Below are positions 24,101 to 35,476 of a stretch of DNA of 64,000 bases, in pieces. Below the pieces are notes generated by a model. That model saw nothing but the letters and a program-made list of their open reading frames with translations. It was not told where the DNA came from and made no database searches. The stretch comes from Madurella fahalii (Eukaryota > Ascomycota > Sordariomycetes > Sordariales). Within the stretch, counting starts at the first letter, position 1. The number at the start of each line of letters is the position of its first letter. The stretch spans positions 6,535,001 through 6,599,000 of the forward strand of contig CM056875.1 of the NCBI GenBank assembly GCA_029876055.1, read 5' to 3'. The position numbers and the translations under genes were made by a program.

Positions 24101-26770
24101 CTGGATTGTCAGTCCACCACTAGTGACTCCTTCTGCCGCGGTCCACAACAATTCATCGTGCGAGAAACAAGGCTGTCGCCGGAAGAGTTGGAGTCGCTCC
24201 ACGCCCGCGAGGCCATAGGGCTCCCAGTCGGAAGGGGCAAAGTTGACAGCCTCGTTAAAATTGAAACCGTGATTGAAACCGGCATGGTAGGCTTGTGGGA
24301 AGGTGATGACGAATTGCCCTGCACGCTGGTCAAGGGCGTAGACGCGGACGCCGGCCTTTTTCAGCTGCTCTGGAGTGAGGAGCGTGACCAGCTGGAACAG
24401 GAGATCCGGTTGAGTCTCGAACAGCTCGGGGACGGCCTCCCGCATCGCGTTCTCGAACTTCTCGGCGTCATCGCCGGGAATTCCATACCAAGTCTTGGTC
24501 GCACCAAAGTGCTGATAATTCGCCGAGTATGAGTAATGGTCCTCATTGTGCCAGCAAAACGTAGAGAAAATCATGCCAACGTAGACCCAAGGCACCGTCA
24601 TGCCCGAGATGTCGGATTTGATATGCCTGAACAGGCTTTCGGGATGCAGCGGGAGCAGGTTGAGATTCCAGGGGTCCGTCGAATATGGATTTTCGGGGTT
24701 CTTCTCGATCGTCGGGAATCCCGAGCCGTGGGTGGTACAATGGATGTCCGCGCCATACTCAACTTCCACAGTTTCCTCCAAATCGGCAACCAGCCGCCAA
24801 AACTCTTGCTCGACATCATCCTCGGTGACCGGTCGGTGGCAGTTGAGAACCGGGTCAAACGGCATCTTGTTCTCAAAGTAGCCTTGCTTGAAGTCGGCAG
24901 CCTTTTCCTGGAACTGTTTCAGCGAGTACAGCCCGCCTTCCTCAAAACCGAACTGGCCATCGCCAACGAGACAACGCGGGCAGTTCCACTCGGTTTCCGG
25001 CTTGACTCTGATTGGTGGGTCGAGGCAGGTACCGTGGTAGCCATGATCACAAGACTCGCAGGTAAGGATAAAGCTGCCCTCCTCGTTGCCCTTGCCGCAC
25101 TGCTCGCATTTCTGTTGCGGGATCAGCATCAACGACTATGTAAGAGTAACGGAGCATGTCAAGGTACCTCTCCAGGTGCTGCAGTCTCATCCCGGGGTAT
25201 CCTAGGAACGGATGAACGAAAGAGTGACATGTGCGAACCTGCCACGGTCGGTACGGTATCTGCGAGTTTTACGGCCATTAGTATCCAACTGATTACCCTT
25301 GAATTACAAAACAAGCTCACCTTTCTTTAAGCGTTTGCTTCTACGGCTGCCAGAATCCCCATCATCTTTGTCGGCTGCCGAATCCTTCTTGGCCGAATCC
25401 AGGCTGTCGCAGCTCATTTGCCGCTTGAGACCGGCAGGGCCGAGCGACGATGGACGGTACTCCGGCGTGTTCTTGGACGAAGAGATTGGTGTGCCGAACT
25501 GTTTGGGGGTGGCGAGGCCCTTGCCATCGGAGGCCGTGTGTATCGATCGGTTGACACTCGTGAAGCCTGAGTTGACCGCCGTAAAGCCGCCCGAATTGAT
25601 GGCTGTGAACCCAGACGTGACCTGGGGTGTGCCGGACGACGGGGCATCCGACATTGGGACGTCTCGGTCGGAGTCTCTGGCGTGACCGTTCATCGACGCT
25701 TGTAGCGCATCGGTCGCATTCCTCGTCGGCGACTCTGCCCGGAGGCTGGAAGGTGTATGAACGTTGGACCTCTTCACGGGGCTCGGAGCAGGGCTGGGCG
25801 TAAGAGGGCCGCCGTATTCCAGCTCGAGCTGCTGGTGGACGCCCGGTTTGGCGATCCGCAAGTAATCCTCGTACGGGCAAAGCCACTTCTGGTACGAGTT
25901 CTTAAGCGACGTGGATAAGGATGACATGATCTTGCCGCTATATCCCAAATCCCGGCCAATCTCGGCCCACTTCTTCAGCTTGCAGACCTTCTCGAAGCCA
26001 CCTCGAGCCTCGACAGCCTTCTTCAACCGGTACAGATCGAGAGGCTTCTTGTCGACGTAGGGCCATCGCGTGAGGTTGGTTCCCTGCTGTTTGTGGAATT
26101 TGGCGAGGGCGTCGAGGTACGAGAGGTTCGCGCGAGTGCCTAAACCATCGCCCTCAGCAGCAGACTCCGAAGAGGAGGGTTGTTTGAGCTGGGGTGGGGA
26201 AGCCTTACTGCCTTCGACAGAGTTCAGCTCTTGCTTTCGGGTGCGAAAATGGAACCTCTGCGGGACGAGCTGCCGTTAGCGCTGTGTCGCTGAATAGTAG
26301 ACGGCTGCGGTTCAACTCAAGCTCACCTCTGTGTCAATGGCGAAGTCGGGATTCCACGACTCTGGCGGGATGATCTTGCAGAGGCCGTACTCCCGTGCCT
26401 GCGGCGAGATCTTCCTGATGTACTCAAACGGCTCTTTCCACTCCTCTTCTGTGGGGCGATAGGTAGGCGCCTCTTGCAGGCCGTGCGGCCGGTTCTTCTT
26501 CTTGACAGGCTCTTTGCACGCGGTGGGCTGGCCACGTCTCTCGACCGAAGACAGGTCGAGCGGAGGGCTCGTCATGGAACTGAGCGGGATCTGCGGCTTT
26601 GCCAAGTGCCCATTCGCGTTGGTTTGGCCTGCCTTGTGCTTCGCGCCGCCTCCGGCACCGAGAATTGCTGGGGGGATCATGGCGGGGGAAGCCCTCGTGC
26701 TCGCATTGGAAATCGAGCCCCCCGCGCTGCCCGCTCCGTTCGACCCGCCGATCGAAGGGACCGATACCAT
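21131..26770 (-). CDS. KDM5/Lid2-type histone H3K4 demethylase
   Basis: An Fe(II)/2-oxoglutarate enzyme that removes methyl groups from H3K4 in the nucleus. Exons 26770-26327, 26257-25321, 25259-25168 and 25111-21131 give 1817 aa. Domain order is the full KDM5 set: JmjN (about 101-145), ARID (about 190-285), PHD1 (about 492-540), JmjC (about 650-785), C5HC2 zinc finger (about 872-929), PLU-1 helical region (about 955-1340), PHD2 (about 1374-1419) and a disordered tail. The iron ligands are present: His679 and Glu681 in FCWHNEDHY, and His767 in AYHAGFNHGF. The small third exon (92 nt) is needed to link ARID to PHD1. Its downstream intron is only 56 nt and skips an earlier AG. The start is the first ATG of the JmjN exon; a further upstream exon cannot be excluded. 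Confidence 0.95.
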
Positions 26771-28763
26771 GCTCGGAACAGGACGATTGCGGCCGTGTTT
26801 GACGACAGCGGGGACAAATTATCGGGCAGGCCCGTCTCGAAATAAAGTCGGGAAAGGGAGGCGGTCGGTATGGCGGGTCAAAGAGGTGTCCAGCGCATTG
26901 TAGGGTTCGAGACTGCAGGGTGCGACGAACAGTATTAGATCATGCGCCAGCAGACATTAACGGGGAAGTGCCGGGGACTGGAGAGTGAAGAGGGTTGTGC
27001 GAGGGCCGAGCTAGAGTTCGGCGAAGGTTTTGTTGGAAATGGCGCGTACGCACCTACCGCACAGATGAATTGGCTCGGCTCCCCGAACGGAGGCTCCGTT
27101 GAGATGTGCGAACGCAAGCAACTCGCTCTGCGGCTTTGCGGGCGATGCGGGCAAGCCAAGCGTCAACCGAAATTCGCCGGTTTGGAGGTGAAGACCCGGC
27201 GTTGAATTCAACCCCAGGGTGTCGAAATGTCGGAGGGCGGGAAGGGGAAAGGAAGATTGGAGATAACGGGGGGAAGCGAGGTGAGGCAACGAAGGGTCAG
27301 GCGGAGCACGGGGACGTGGGTGGGTGGGCGAGGAACATGGGGACCGACCGGAGACGGGAGACGTTCCAAGAAAGGCGAGGGAAGGCGGGCACTGCGGCAG
27401 CGGACGGAGAGGTTTTGGGAGGCGCAAAAACTACGACATGCACACTCGACATTCCGGCACTGCGGGTGGGTCTGCAGCCTTACCAATGATCTTGCCCTCC
27501 CTGGGCGTCCATTTCGTGCTGGCTTTTTTAAGGCTCGAGCAGCTGGAAGTCAGGCTGATGATGAGGCTAATCAATAAAACCACATTCAATCCCAATACCA
27601 CGCAGTATCCCATCCTGCGGCGCGAACAGCACAAGCGGGAAGTGCCAAGGGGCATTTTCGACAAGACCACACAGAAAAAGACCGATGCGACCAGTCGTCG
27701 CCCAAGCATATCGGATCAGCGCATACAAAGAAATGCTGCAGCGGGGGGGTGGGAATGCTGCATGCAGCGCGGTGGCCGTCCATTCAAATGGGGTGGGCCT
27801 TGGCAGCCAGATTCGGATTCGGTTGTGTCTTGACCGGTCTTGCTTTGGCCTCTGTAGTATGGTATATTGGCGGTAAAAATCAGGCAGGTTCCCATTGTCG
27901 ATGTTGCTGACGAGAGCAACGGTCTTGGTGCCCGAGCCCACGTCTGAGGTTGGGGGGGGGGTGGCACAAAGACGAAGAGCATTTCGTATGCGGAGCAATG
28001 GAAAGACTAAATATCGAGTTGGGGGGTGGATGCTGGTGGTCAGCTGGTGAACCGACAAGCTCAACGGCAATTGGGCACGCAGATAACGTTAGTAAATCAC
28101 CGGCGCAGAAGTTCAAGCGACGTTGGAAGACGAAATGGGGAAGTGCAGGGAAACAGAAAAATGGCCTGATGCGAAAGGCAGGTTTGCGTCCTGCGCAACA
28201 TCGAGCTCACACCCCCCAGCCACCAATCTGGGGGTTTGTGCGCGCGGTCCACCAGGGGCCGACGTGTTTGGTTGCGGGCAACCCCAAAACGACGACGTCG
28301 TCAATCACAGATCTGATACTGGCAGGGGGGCCGTCAATTTCTGTCGCTCCATCGGCCAATCAGCGATGACTTGACGTTGAGGACAGGGTGCCGAGCGGGC
28401 TGAGCCAAGCTGACTGATCACCATGTGCGACCCGAGTCGGCAATTTCCACCCGCAACTCCCGACGACATCTTGGGACAGCAGTGGCTGGCTCCGGTCTGA
28501 CTACGGGCCTTCCATCCGCGCCGCAAGTTTCTAGAAAATCGACCCGTGCTCGCTGGCTTCGGATCTGCCCGCGCTTTGGTCCAGCACGCGATAATAGTAC
28601 ACATGTTGGAATTTATCGGTCAACCAACGATACAAGAGCATGGGTATCTCGATTTCGCTCAACTCGGGTCCCTTTCTTTCAACGCCGCCTGAAAAGCAAT
28701 TATGCCCTCCCCCCCCCCCAACAGAACAAATTATGCGTGACCCTAATCGGATGGTACTTCCCA
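26771..28763. other. Intergenic upstream of KDM5
   Basis: About 2 kb holding the KDM5 promoter and the 3' end of SLX1. It contains G- and C-runs (for example about 27951-27961 and 28708-28719). The frames here overlap on both strands and show no domain. Confidence 0.45.
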
Positions 28764-29831
28764 TCACGCTTTGTAGGCCGTCGATGCTTTCTTGGTTATG
28801 CGCCGTCTCTTCCGCTTAAGCAGCTTCTCCACGTCTTTCGGCCCCCTTACTCGCAGCGTCAGCTCCTTCATCATATCCCCCCAGAGTACTTTCTTGTCGC
28901 ACTTTGGGCATCGACCTTGAACAGGTAAGATGCTGTCCTCCTCGCGGACGGCAAGGAAATGCCGGCTCCAGCACGAGAGGTGTCCAACCCCCTCGCAGCC
29001 CGCGTTCGTGCACAGCGCCTGAAGACCCTCCTCCGGCGACATCGCCTCGCGGCAGACCACACAATTGCCCTGACGCTCAAACGCAAAGACATCTTGTCCC
29101 TTCGCCACGTAGTCCTTGATCGGTTCGTAGTCCAGCGGGAGGGCGTGGATCCCCCGGGGTTGCGCCCGTTCACCCTCCCCCGGCCCCTCCTCCCCGCCTA
29201 CAGTCGCGCCATCCTCTTTGTCAGACGCTCCCTGCGCTTCCCCTCCAAAGTCTGTCGCAACTATAAACCCGGGTCTCAACTGCTCGGTCACTGCGGCGCA
29301 CTGCTTCCGCCAGACCGCATATACCTCCGGGACGAAGAAATGCAGCTTCAACGGCCAGCGCGCAAAGCTCGGCACGCGCAGGAGGAGGTGGAGGTTGGAC
29401 AGGACGGAAACGAGGCTCTTCGATGGTCGTCGCGGCTGCCCGTTGGCCTTAACCCCGTTCGAGATGGTGATGCGCGACCCGGAGGGTATGTGCACCGAGA
29501 TATGAGGGTTCGTGAGGGCCCATCTACCAGCAAGGGGAGGGATATATTAGTCACGAGATGATCTTGGCAAGACCAGGGAGGGGTGGGATACACACTCGAA
29601 CTTCAGGGCAGCGGTCATGCTGGGGAAACCCGACACCAGCCCTACCATCTCCCACGGCCGGAGAGAGTGCCGCGAGGTCCTGGCCGCCCCGCCCGTCACC
29701 AAGCCGTTGTGTTGACTCAGCCGGCGAGGCGGGTTGGGCGTGGAGCCAATGTAGAGCGAGGCATGGCGGACGGTCGAGCGGAGTATGTAGACTGTATAGA
29801 GCGCGGGGATCGGTTTGCACTTGACTGCCAT
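28764..29831 (-). CDS. SLX1: Structure-specific endonuclease catalytic subunit Slx1
   Basis: Slx1 with its partner Slx4 cuts branched DNA such as Holliday junctions and 5' flaps in the nucleus. Two exons, 29831-29596 and 29523-28764, give 331 aa. The 72-nt intron splits a Glu codon (GA|GTGTGT...GGTAG|A), giving the conserved LKFEWALTNPHIS. The N-terminus is a GIY-YIG nuclease domain (about residues 10-95: YTVYILRS, LYIGSTPNPPRRLSQHN). The C-terminus carries the family's RING-like zinc finger (about 225-290: CVVC, CTNAGC, HLSCWSRHFL, GRCPKCDKKVLW), which is required for Slx4 binding. A short acidic/Gly linker lies between them. Length and order are typical of fungi. Confidence 0.95.
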
Positions 29832-30322
29832 GATTCGCTTCGGCTTTGTCGTGTTGTTTTGCTCAGCACATGGTGACTGGGCGACTCAATCGGGGTGACG
29901 CGTTGATGCAAGAGATCGCAGGTCATCCATTCGATAAAGATTCTTGAGAGGTATATGTATATAGCGAGATCCGCGCTCGCGAACCCACTGATGGTAGCTA
30001 TGTTGGTTGGGGAGCGCGAGTCTTGTTTACCTTTGAGACGATGCTGGTTCATTTGTTTGGGCCCCGGGGTGACACCAGTCGCAACGGAGCGGCCAGGCTG
30101 CTGTGCCCCGCGAAAGTGGGACCGGAAGTGACAAGGACAAGTGGGGTTCATGAATGGGCTTGGCATCTGATGCCAAGTCCTTAGCAGTCGCGCTTTCGCG
30201 GTTGGATTCCGTGGTGCAAAGGTCGAGGAAACACAGTCTTTTTGCTGGGTATCAGCCAGATCTACACATTACAAGCCCTTAAGAAAAATACAGTGCCCAC
30301 TGGGCCGCCATATGCCCGTCGC
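29832..30322. other. Intergenic
   Basis: About 0.5 kb holding the SLX1 promoter and SF3A3 3' UTR. No gene is seen. Confidence 0.5.
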
Positions 30323-31879
30323 CTAAAGTAGACCCTGCTTCTGGAGATCGAGATAGACCTTCTCGGGCATGACATTACCCTCGGCATCCTCCATCTGGAC
30401 GACTGCACCGTCGTCTATGTGGTTCTTGTTTTGATCCCGCTGGATCTTGTCCCACAATCTCACGGCTTCCTCTATGGACGTGATGTCTCGGAACAGGTAC
30501 GTATTGGTGATGCCCAGTCGCTTGAGGTTGGTGATGTGGTTCGTCTCGTTGAAGTGTTTGTCAAAGGCTCGCCGGCCGCGGTACACAAAGTTTCCGCAGA
30601 TCTCGCAGGGGAACTCTTGACCTAGCCCGTGCAATCTGTAGAGCCAGAACGGGATCGGCTTGCCATCCCAGGCAAGGGGCAGCTTGAGAGGGTTGTACGG
30701 CTTGTCGTCGCCCTCCTCGTCCTCCTCCTCTTCCGTGCCCTTGTTTTGGGTGCCGGAAGACATGTTGTATAAGTTCTCCAACTCCTGAGCCCGTTCTCGG
30801 TCTGTCATTCCTTGCCGGCGCTCCACGTTCACCCGCGTGTCGTCCCTTTCTACACTCATCGCGCTAACCAGCTTTTTGACGCGGAACTCCCTCTCGGCAA
30901 CCGCCCGCTCCTTCAACCGATGTGCCGACGAGGTATGCGTGCCATTGGTGTTGCCGTTGGACGCATCCTCGCGTTGCGCGAGTAGCTCGGCGGCCTTGAT
31001 GTGTTTCCGGCCGTTGAGGTGGCCCTTGTAGACATTCTCATTCTTGAATTCCTTCTCGCATGCCTCGCACCAGACAGCCTCGGCAGTGCTCAGCGTCCGC
31101 ATTGTCGCATTGGCCTTGGCCGCCGCCTTCTCCGTTTGCCAGCCTTGCACTTCATCCTTATCCCACGCTGTCTCAAACTCCCGATCCCAGCCGTTCAGGA
31201 CCTCGTCAATATTCTCCAGAGGCCGCGTCCGCCGCATGAACGACTCCAGATATTCCATCAACCCGCCAAGGTACTTGAAATACTGGTCCGTCAGCTTGTC
31301 TGCCCGCTTGACTCCGCCGTAGCCCACTTGGAAGTTGTCGAAAACGTCCAGGTACTGCATGTACGCAAGGCGTTTTGCACCCGGGAGGTTCAGATATGCG
31401 TCGTGGGAGCTATGCAAGTCGAAAAACCGGCCGTACACCTCCTCCCCTGAGAACATGCTGTCGACGATGTAAGGCTGATCATCGCCACCTTTGCGTGGCC
31501 GATACCACTGCTCCGAGTTCTCGGCCTGCTCGTTTTGATACCGCGAATGGTGCTCTTTGATGCTCGCGACTTGGCGATAGAACTCTTCGAATGGATCGCC
31601 CGTGCTGATCTGGAGAATCTCTTTTGATCGCAATCCGGACTTGTCTTCATATAAGGGTAGGAGTTCGGCCGATTGGCGTTGTATCTGGTCAAGCAACTGC
31701 GCTACCTCATGGTCTCGATTAAGGCGATCGCGGATCTGCCCATGGAATAAGCCCCCCATTGTGGACAGCGTCACGTAATTGGAACTTACATGCTTGGGTT
31801 CCTCGCCCATTCGATCGGCGATGCCCTGCTCGAGCCGCTCGAGGTCCTCATGGATGTACCGCTGCTCTTCTAGTAGCAT
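30323..31879 (-). CDS. Splicing factor 3A subunit 3 (Prp9/SF3a60)
   Basis: A component of the SF3a complex of the U2 snRNP, needed for prespliceosome assembly. The frame is open throughout, but a 54-nt intron (31789-31736) hides in it. It has a GTAAGT donor and GGGCAG acceptor, and its removal joins EEPKH to IRDRLNRDHEVAQLLDQIQ, the conserved family sequence. Exons 31879-31790 and 31735-30323 then give 500 aa, the usual size. The N-terminal helical region is followed by a first C2H2-type finger (WCEACEKEFKNENVYKGHLNGRKH) and a second one (FPCEICGNFVYRG, then HFNETNH). The C-terminus ends YLDLQKQGLL. The gene is divergent from FAL1. Confidence 0.94.
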   Translation of the reverse strand: MLLEEQRYIHEDLERLEQGIADRMGEEPKHVSSNYVTLSTMGGLFHGQIRDRLNRDHEVAQLLDQIQRQSAELLPLYEDKSGLRSKEILQISTGDPFEEFYRQVASIKEHHSRYQNEQAENSEQWYRPRKGGDDQPYIVDSMFSGEEVYGRFFDLHSSHDAYLNLPGAKRLAYMQYLDVFDNFQVGYGGVKRADKLTDQYFKYLGGLMEYLESFMRRTRPLENIDEVLNGWDREFETAWDKDEVQGWQTEKAAAKANATMRTLSTAEAVWCEACEKEFKNENVYKGHLNGRKHIKAAELLAQREDASNGNTNGTHTSSAHRLKERAVAEREFRVKKLVSAMSVERDDTRVNVERRQGMTDRERAQELENLYNMSSGTQNKGTEEEEDEEGDDKPYNPLKLPLAWDGKPIPFWLYRLHGLGQEFPCEICGNFVYRGRRAFDKHFNETNHITNLKRLGITNTYLFRDITSIEEAVRLWDKIQRDQNKNHIDDGAVVQMEDAEGNVMPEKVYLDLQKQGLL

Positions 31880-32215
31880 TTTCTTTATATCTCAACCTCC
31901 TTGGTGGGTTTTAGGGTTATAAAAGCGCAACTTGGAATAATTGCAAGTCAGCAGCTTTAGGAACTGACAGAAAAGCGACTGCGATTCCAAGCCAAAAAGG
32001 TTGCGTCGCGTCTCTCGAACGAGCCTCAATATTCAGCCGATGTTTAGCCACTGTGGAGCTTTTTCGGCGACAGCCCTGCGGGCCCACTCGACCATCCATC
32101 CATGAACATTTGATTCGCGTCGCATCAACTTCAACGCATCCCTCAGCACCCCATCCCCAAACCCATTTCCAGCCCGCCGGAACGACAGAAACACAAGACC
32201 GATCCATTCTCCAAG
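31880..32215. promoter_or_regulatory. Bidirectional promoter of SF3A3 and FAL1
   Basis: Only 336 bp separate the two divergent start codons, so both core promoters and both 5' UTRs must lie here. No TATA box is obvious, as expected for housekeeping genes. Both products act on RNA in the nucleus, so shared regulation is plausible but unproven. Confidence 0.6.
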
Positions 32216-33527
32216 ATGGCTGACGGCGGTATTGACCGAAAAGCCGATGAGAAGATTCAGTTCTCCACCTCGAAAGAGGTGACGGTGCATCCAACCTTCG
32301 AGTCGATGTCGCTGAAAGGTGCGCCACAAGTCTAGAAATACTTTTGGCTGTAGGATGCGCTAACCATTGCTACAACAGAGAGTCTTCTTCGCGGTATCTA
32401 CGCCTACGGATATGAGTCTCCGTCTGCTGTGCAGTCCCGGGCCATCGTCCAGATCTGCAAGGGTCGCGACACGATCGCGCAGGCGCAATCCGGCACCGGT
32501 AAAACAGCGACCTTCTCCATCAGCATGCTCCAGGTCATCGACACCGCTGTGCGCGAGACACAGGCGCTTGTTCTTTCGCCGACTCGCGAGCTCGCGACTC
32601 AAATTCAGAGCGTGGTGATGGCTTTGGGCGACTACATGAACGTCCAGTGCCATGCCTGCATCGGCGGAACGAACGTGGGCGAAGACATCCGCAAGCTCGA
32701 CTACGGCCAACATATTGTCTCTGGTACGCCGGGCCGTGTCGCCGACATGATCCGACGTCGCCACCTCCGCACACGCCACATCAAGATGCTAGTCCTCGAT
32801 GAAGCCGACGAACTCTTGAACCAGGGATTCCGGGAGCAGATCTACGATGTGTACCGCTATCTACCGCCTGCCACCCAGGTTGTCGTTGTCTCGGCTACGC
32901 TCCCATACGATGTCCTCGACATGACCACCAAGTTCATGACAGACCCTGTCCGCATCCTCGTCAAGCGTGACGAGCTGACACTTGAGGGCCTCAAGCAGTA
33001 CTTCATTGCCGTGGAGAAGGAGGACTGGAAATTTGACACATTGTGCGACCTCTACGATACCTTGACCATCACGCAGGCCGTCATCTTCTGCAACACGCGG
33101 CGAAAGGTCGACTGGCTTACGGACAAGATGAGAGAGGCCAACTTCACGGTCAGCAGTATGCACGGCGACATGCCACAAAAGGAGCGTGACAGCATCATGC
33201 AGGACTTTCGGCAAGGAAACAGCAGAGTTCTCATCTCGACCGACGTCTGGGCACGCGGTATCGATGTTCAACAGGTCAGCTTGGTCATCAACTACGACCT
33301 TCCCAGCAACCGTGAGAACTACATCCACCGCATTGGCCGGTCTGGCAGATTCGGCCGCAAGGGTGTCGCCATCAACTTTGTTACGAGCGAAGATGTGCGC
33401 ATTCTTCGGGATATCGAGTGTAAGTTGTCGCTCTTGCTCGCTACCCGCAACGTGCTAACTTGGTGTAGTGTACTACTCGACCCAGATTGACGAGATGCCG
33501 ATGAACGTTGCCGATCTCATTGCTTGA
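32216..33527 (+). CDS. FAL1: ATP-dependent RNA helicase FAL1 (eIF4A3-like DEAD-box)
   Basis: The fungal eIF4A-III orthologue. In yeast it acts in 18S rRNA processing; in filamentous fungi it is also the likely exon-junction-complex helicase. Exons 32216-32318, 32379-33419 and 33469-33527 give 400 aa. Introns are 60 and 49 nt with clear branch sites (GCTAAC). DEAD-box motifs appear in order: Q motif, AQSGTGKT (motif I), PTRELA (Ia), TPGR (Ib), DEAD (II), SAT (III), VIFCNTRRKVD (IV), STDVWARGID (V) and HRIGRSGRFGR (VI). The C-terminus, DEMPMNVADLIA, is diagnostic of the FAL1/eIF4A3 branch. The sequence is very strongly conserved. Confidence 0.96.
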
Positions 33528-34012
33528 AGGTGCGGCAAGGATCGACCTCGCTGAGTGGAACCATCAAAAAAGTGAGCCCTTCGGGGGCAGATATGGTCAT
33601 GTGGTTCAACTAAGAAGTTGTGGGAGGAAAGGGGCCTAATCCTTAGGAGGTACGCAGGTTTAACGAACCAGTAGCGGGAGATAGATGTATGATTCATGCC
33701 GGCTAACCACTCAACTGGCAGGTCATATCAAGATTTGCAACATGGGTGTGCGCCTGATTCAGCGGGGACAATGGCGTAATAAAGACTCGAGCAAGTCCCA
33801 GAGGGCAGCAGTGCTGGGTGTGGCCTGTCATGTGGTCCTCAAGAGGCCCAGCTTCCTGGTTCCATACGAGACAATAGTCGGGAATCAAATCGATTACTTT
33901 TGTATCGCGCTATACGCACCACACACTATTACCCCATTACTAGCGGTTCACTGTGATATGACGTTTTAATGTGTTGCCTGTCGACGAGCAGTAGTAAAAA
34001 ACTAATCATCTC
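33528..34012. other. Shared 3' region
   Basis: About 0.5 kb between FAL1 and the converging membrane-protein gene, holding their 3' UTRs. No gene is seen. Confidence 0.5.
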
Positions 34013-35476
34013 TCACAGCCCAACTGGGCCGTTCTTCCCGGTGGTATAAACGGCAGGTGGCCTCTCCGGCATCCCATGTAACCCAATCTCCCCTGCCGAG
34101 CCAATGTCTATCGCAGACTCTTCGAACCGCTTTTCGTCCACTCCTACATCTTCACCCTCAATCCTTTTTTCGTCCGGCAGCTCCGAATCGCTCCCACAAG
34201 CACTGCTCCGCTCGTCGTCATACTCCCACGAGTAATAGCAAAGCCCCCCTTTCTGCCGCAGCCTTGAGGGCGTCGACCCGATAGTCGGCGGCCCCCTCTC
34301 CCGGCACCTATCATTGCCTTTCGGACTGCGATTCCCTTCTCCCCCGGCACCACCACCACCAGCACCACTACCACTGCCAGCAGCAACGGCTTCCACGTCC
34401 CCCAACCCTTCTCCAGGATTCGCCGCCCGCGACCCCCACGCCCGGGGGAACACCCTGGTGGCCAGCGGCTTGAGCGTCATGCAGCAGGCGCAGGCAATGG
34501 CGGCGTTGATCTCGACGCAGGTCAGGTACGAGATGCTGACGTTGTCGTAGGTGAAGTCGGGCCGGTTGCGCTCCTCGACCAGGTCCCAGAGGCGGACGGT
34601 CGAGACGGTGCAGACGCTTTGGGCATGGTATCAGCGGATGGTTGCTCGGGGAAAGAGGGGACGGGTGGGGGCGGGGAGCGGCTTGGCTTACAAGAATCCC
34701 AGCGCGAGGACGGAGTAGAGGGCCAGCTTTTGCCGGAGTTTTACCTGGAGGCTGATGATGACCGGCAGCGGGAGGACGTAGAGGAGGATGTCGGTGCCGA
34801 TGTGCAGGCCCGTGTTGGCGAACCAGTAGGCGGACGGCCGGCACGTCGCGTTGGGCAGCGTGGGTTCCCAGAAGGCCTGGAGGGGCGTGCAGGCCGTCGC
34901 CACCGTGATGAGTGTCCAGAGGCCGTTGGCGAAGATGACAATGGCGAGGATGGCATAGACGGCGTAGCGGGCGTGTTGGTAGCTTAGGATGCGCAGGTAG
35001 AGGAGGAGGATGGAGATCTTTGTGAAGAGAAGGGATAGCATGTACCAGAGGATGGTATACCATCCGGCCTGGGAAAATAGGGGTCAGCCGGCTGAAAGGT
35101 TGGGAGTCCGTCGAGCTTTCTTACCCTGGCCAAGGGCACAATCACTGCTGGGTTGATGTCAAGAGCATGTTTTCCTAGTCCGTACACGGCCTCTGTAGAG
35201 GAGTCAACCCTTCGTCCGTTGTGATGCTGCTCGGAAGAGAGAGGACTGCTTACGCTCGATCATTCCGGCACACGTTGCCCCCGAGAAAACCAGAGCCACG
35301 AGGACAAACCAGTCTTCGGCACCAAGAACATTGCGCAAGAGATGCCCCCTAGTATAGAACCGCAGGGCTACGAAAGTCGCACTAATGAACCATGTGATGG
35401 CAGCGCAGGCAATGATGTTGATCTGGTAGGATTCACGAGGGTTGGAGACGAGGAGCGGTCTCGCCGACGGCGACAT
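34013..35476 (-). CDS. Fungal rhodopsin-like seven-helix membrane protein (423 aa)
   Basis: Four exons: 35476-35254, 35192-35125, 35068-34692 and 34616-34013; introns are 56-75 nt and phases agree. The first seven-tenths is a chain of hydrophobic helices: IIACAAITWFISATFVALRFY, FVLVALVFSGATCAG, a Trp-rich segment before LLFTKISILLLYLRIL, IFANGLWTLITVATA, and later ones. The motif set (R-F-Y-T-R-G after helix 2, E-D-W-F, F-x-K-x-S-I-L-L-L-Y-x-R) is typical of the large fungal family annotated as integral membrane or rhodopsin-domain protein. Some members, such as PTH11, are linked to signalling. No retinal-binding Lys is implied. The cytosolic tail is Gly/Ser/acidic and disordered. Ligand and pathway are unknown. 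Confidence 0.88.

Noticed and set aside
21206..25330. Several plus-strand frames of 110-265 codons across KDM5
   Set aside because: Antisense shadows of an unmistakable KDM5 protein on the minus strand.
26895..26925. Possible T-arm (GGGTTCGAGAC with a 5-bp stem)
   Set aside because: No matching 7-bp acceptor stem about 70 nt upstream and no anticodon arm, so not a tRNA.
32360..33328. Minus-strand frames of 139 and 155 codons opposite FAL1
   Set aside because: Antisense shadows of the highly conserved helicase.
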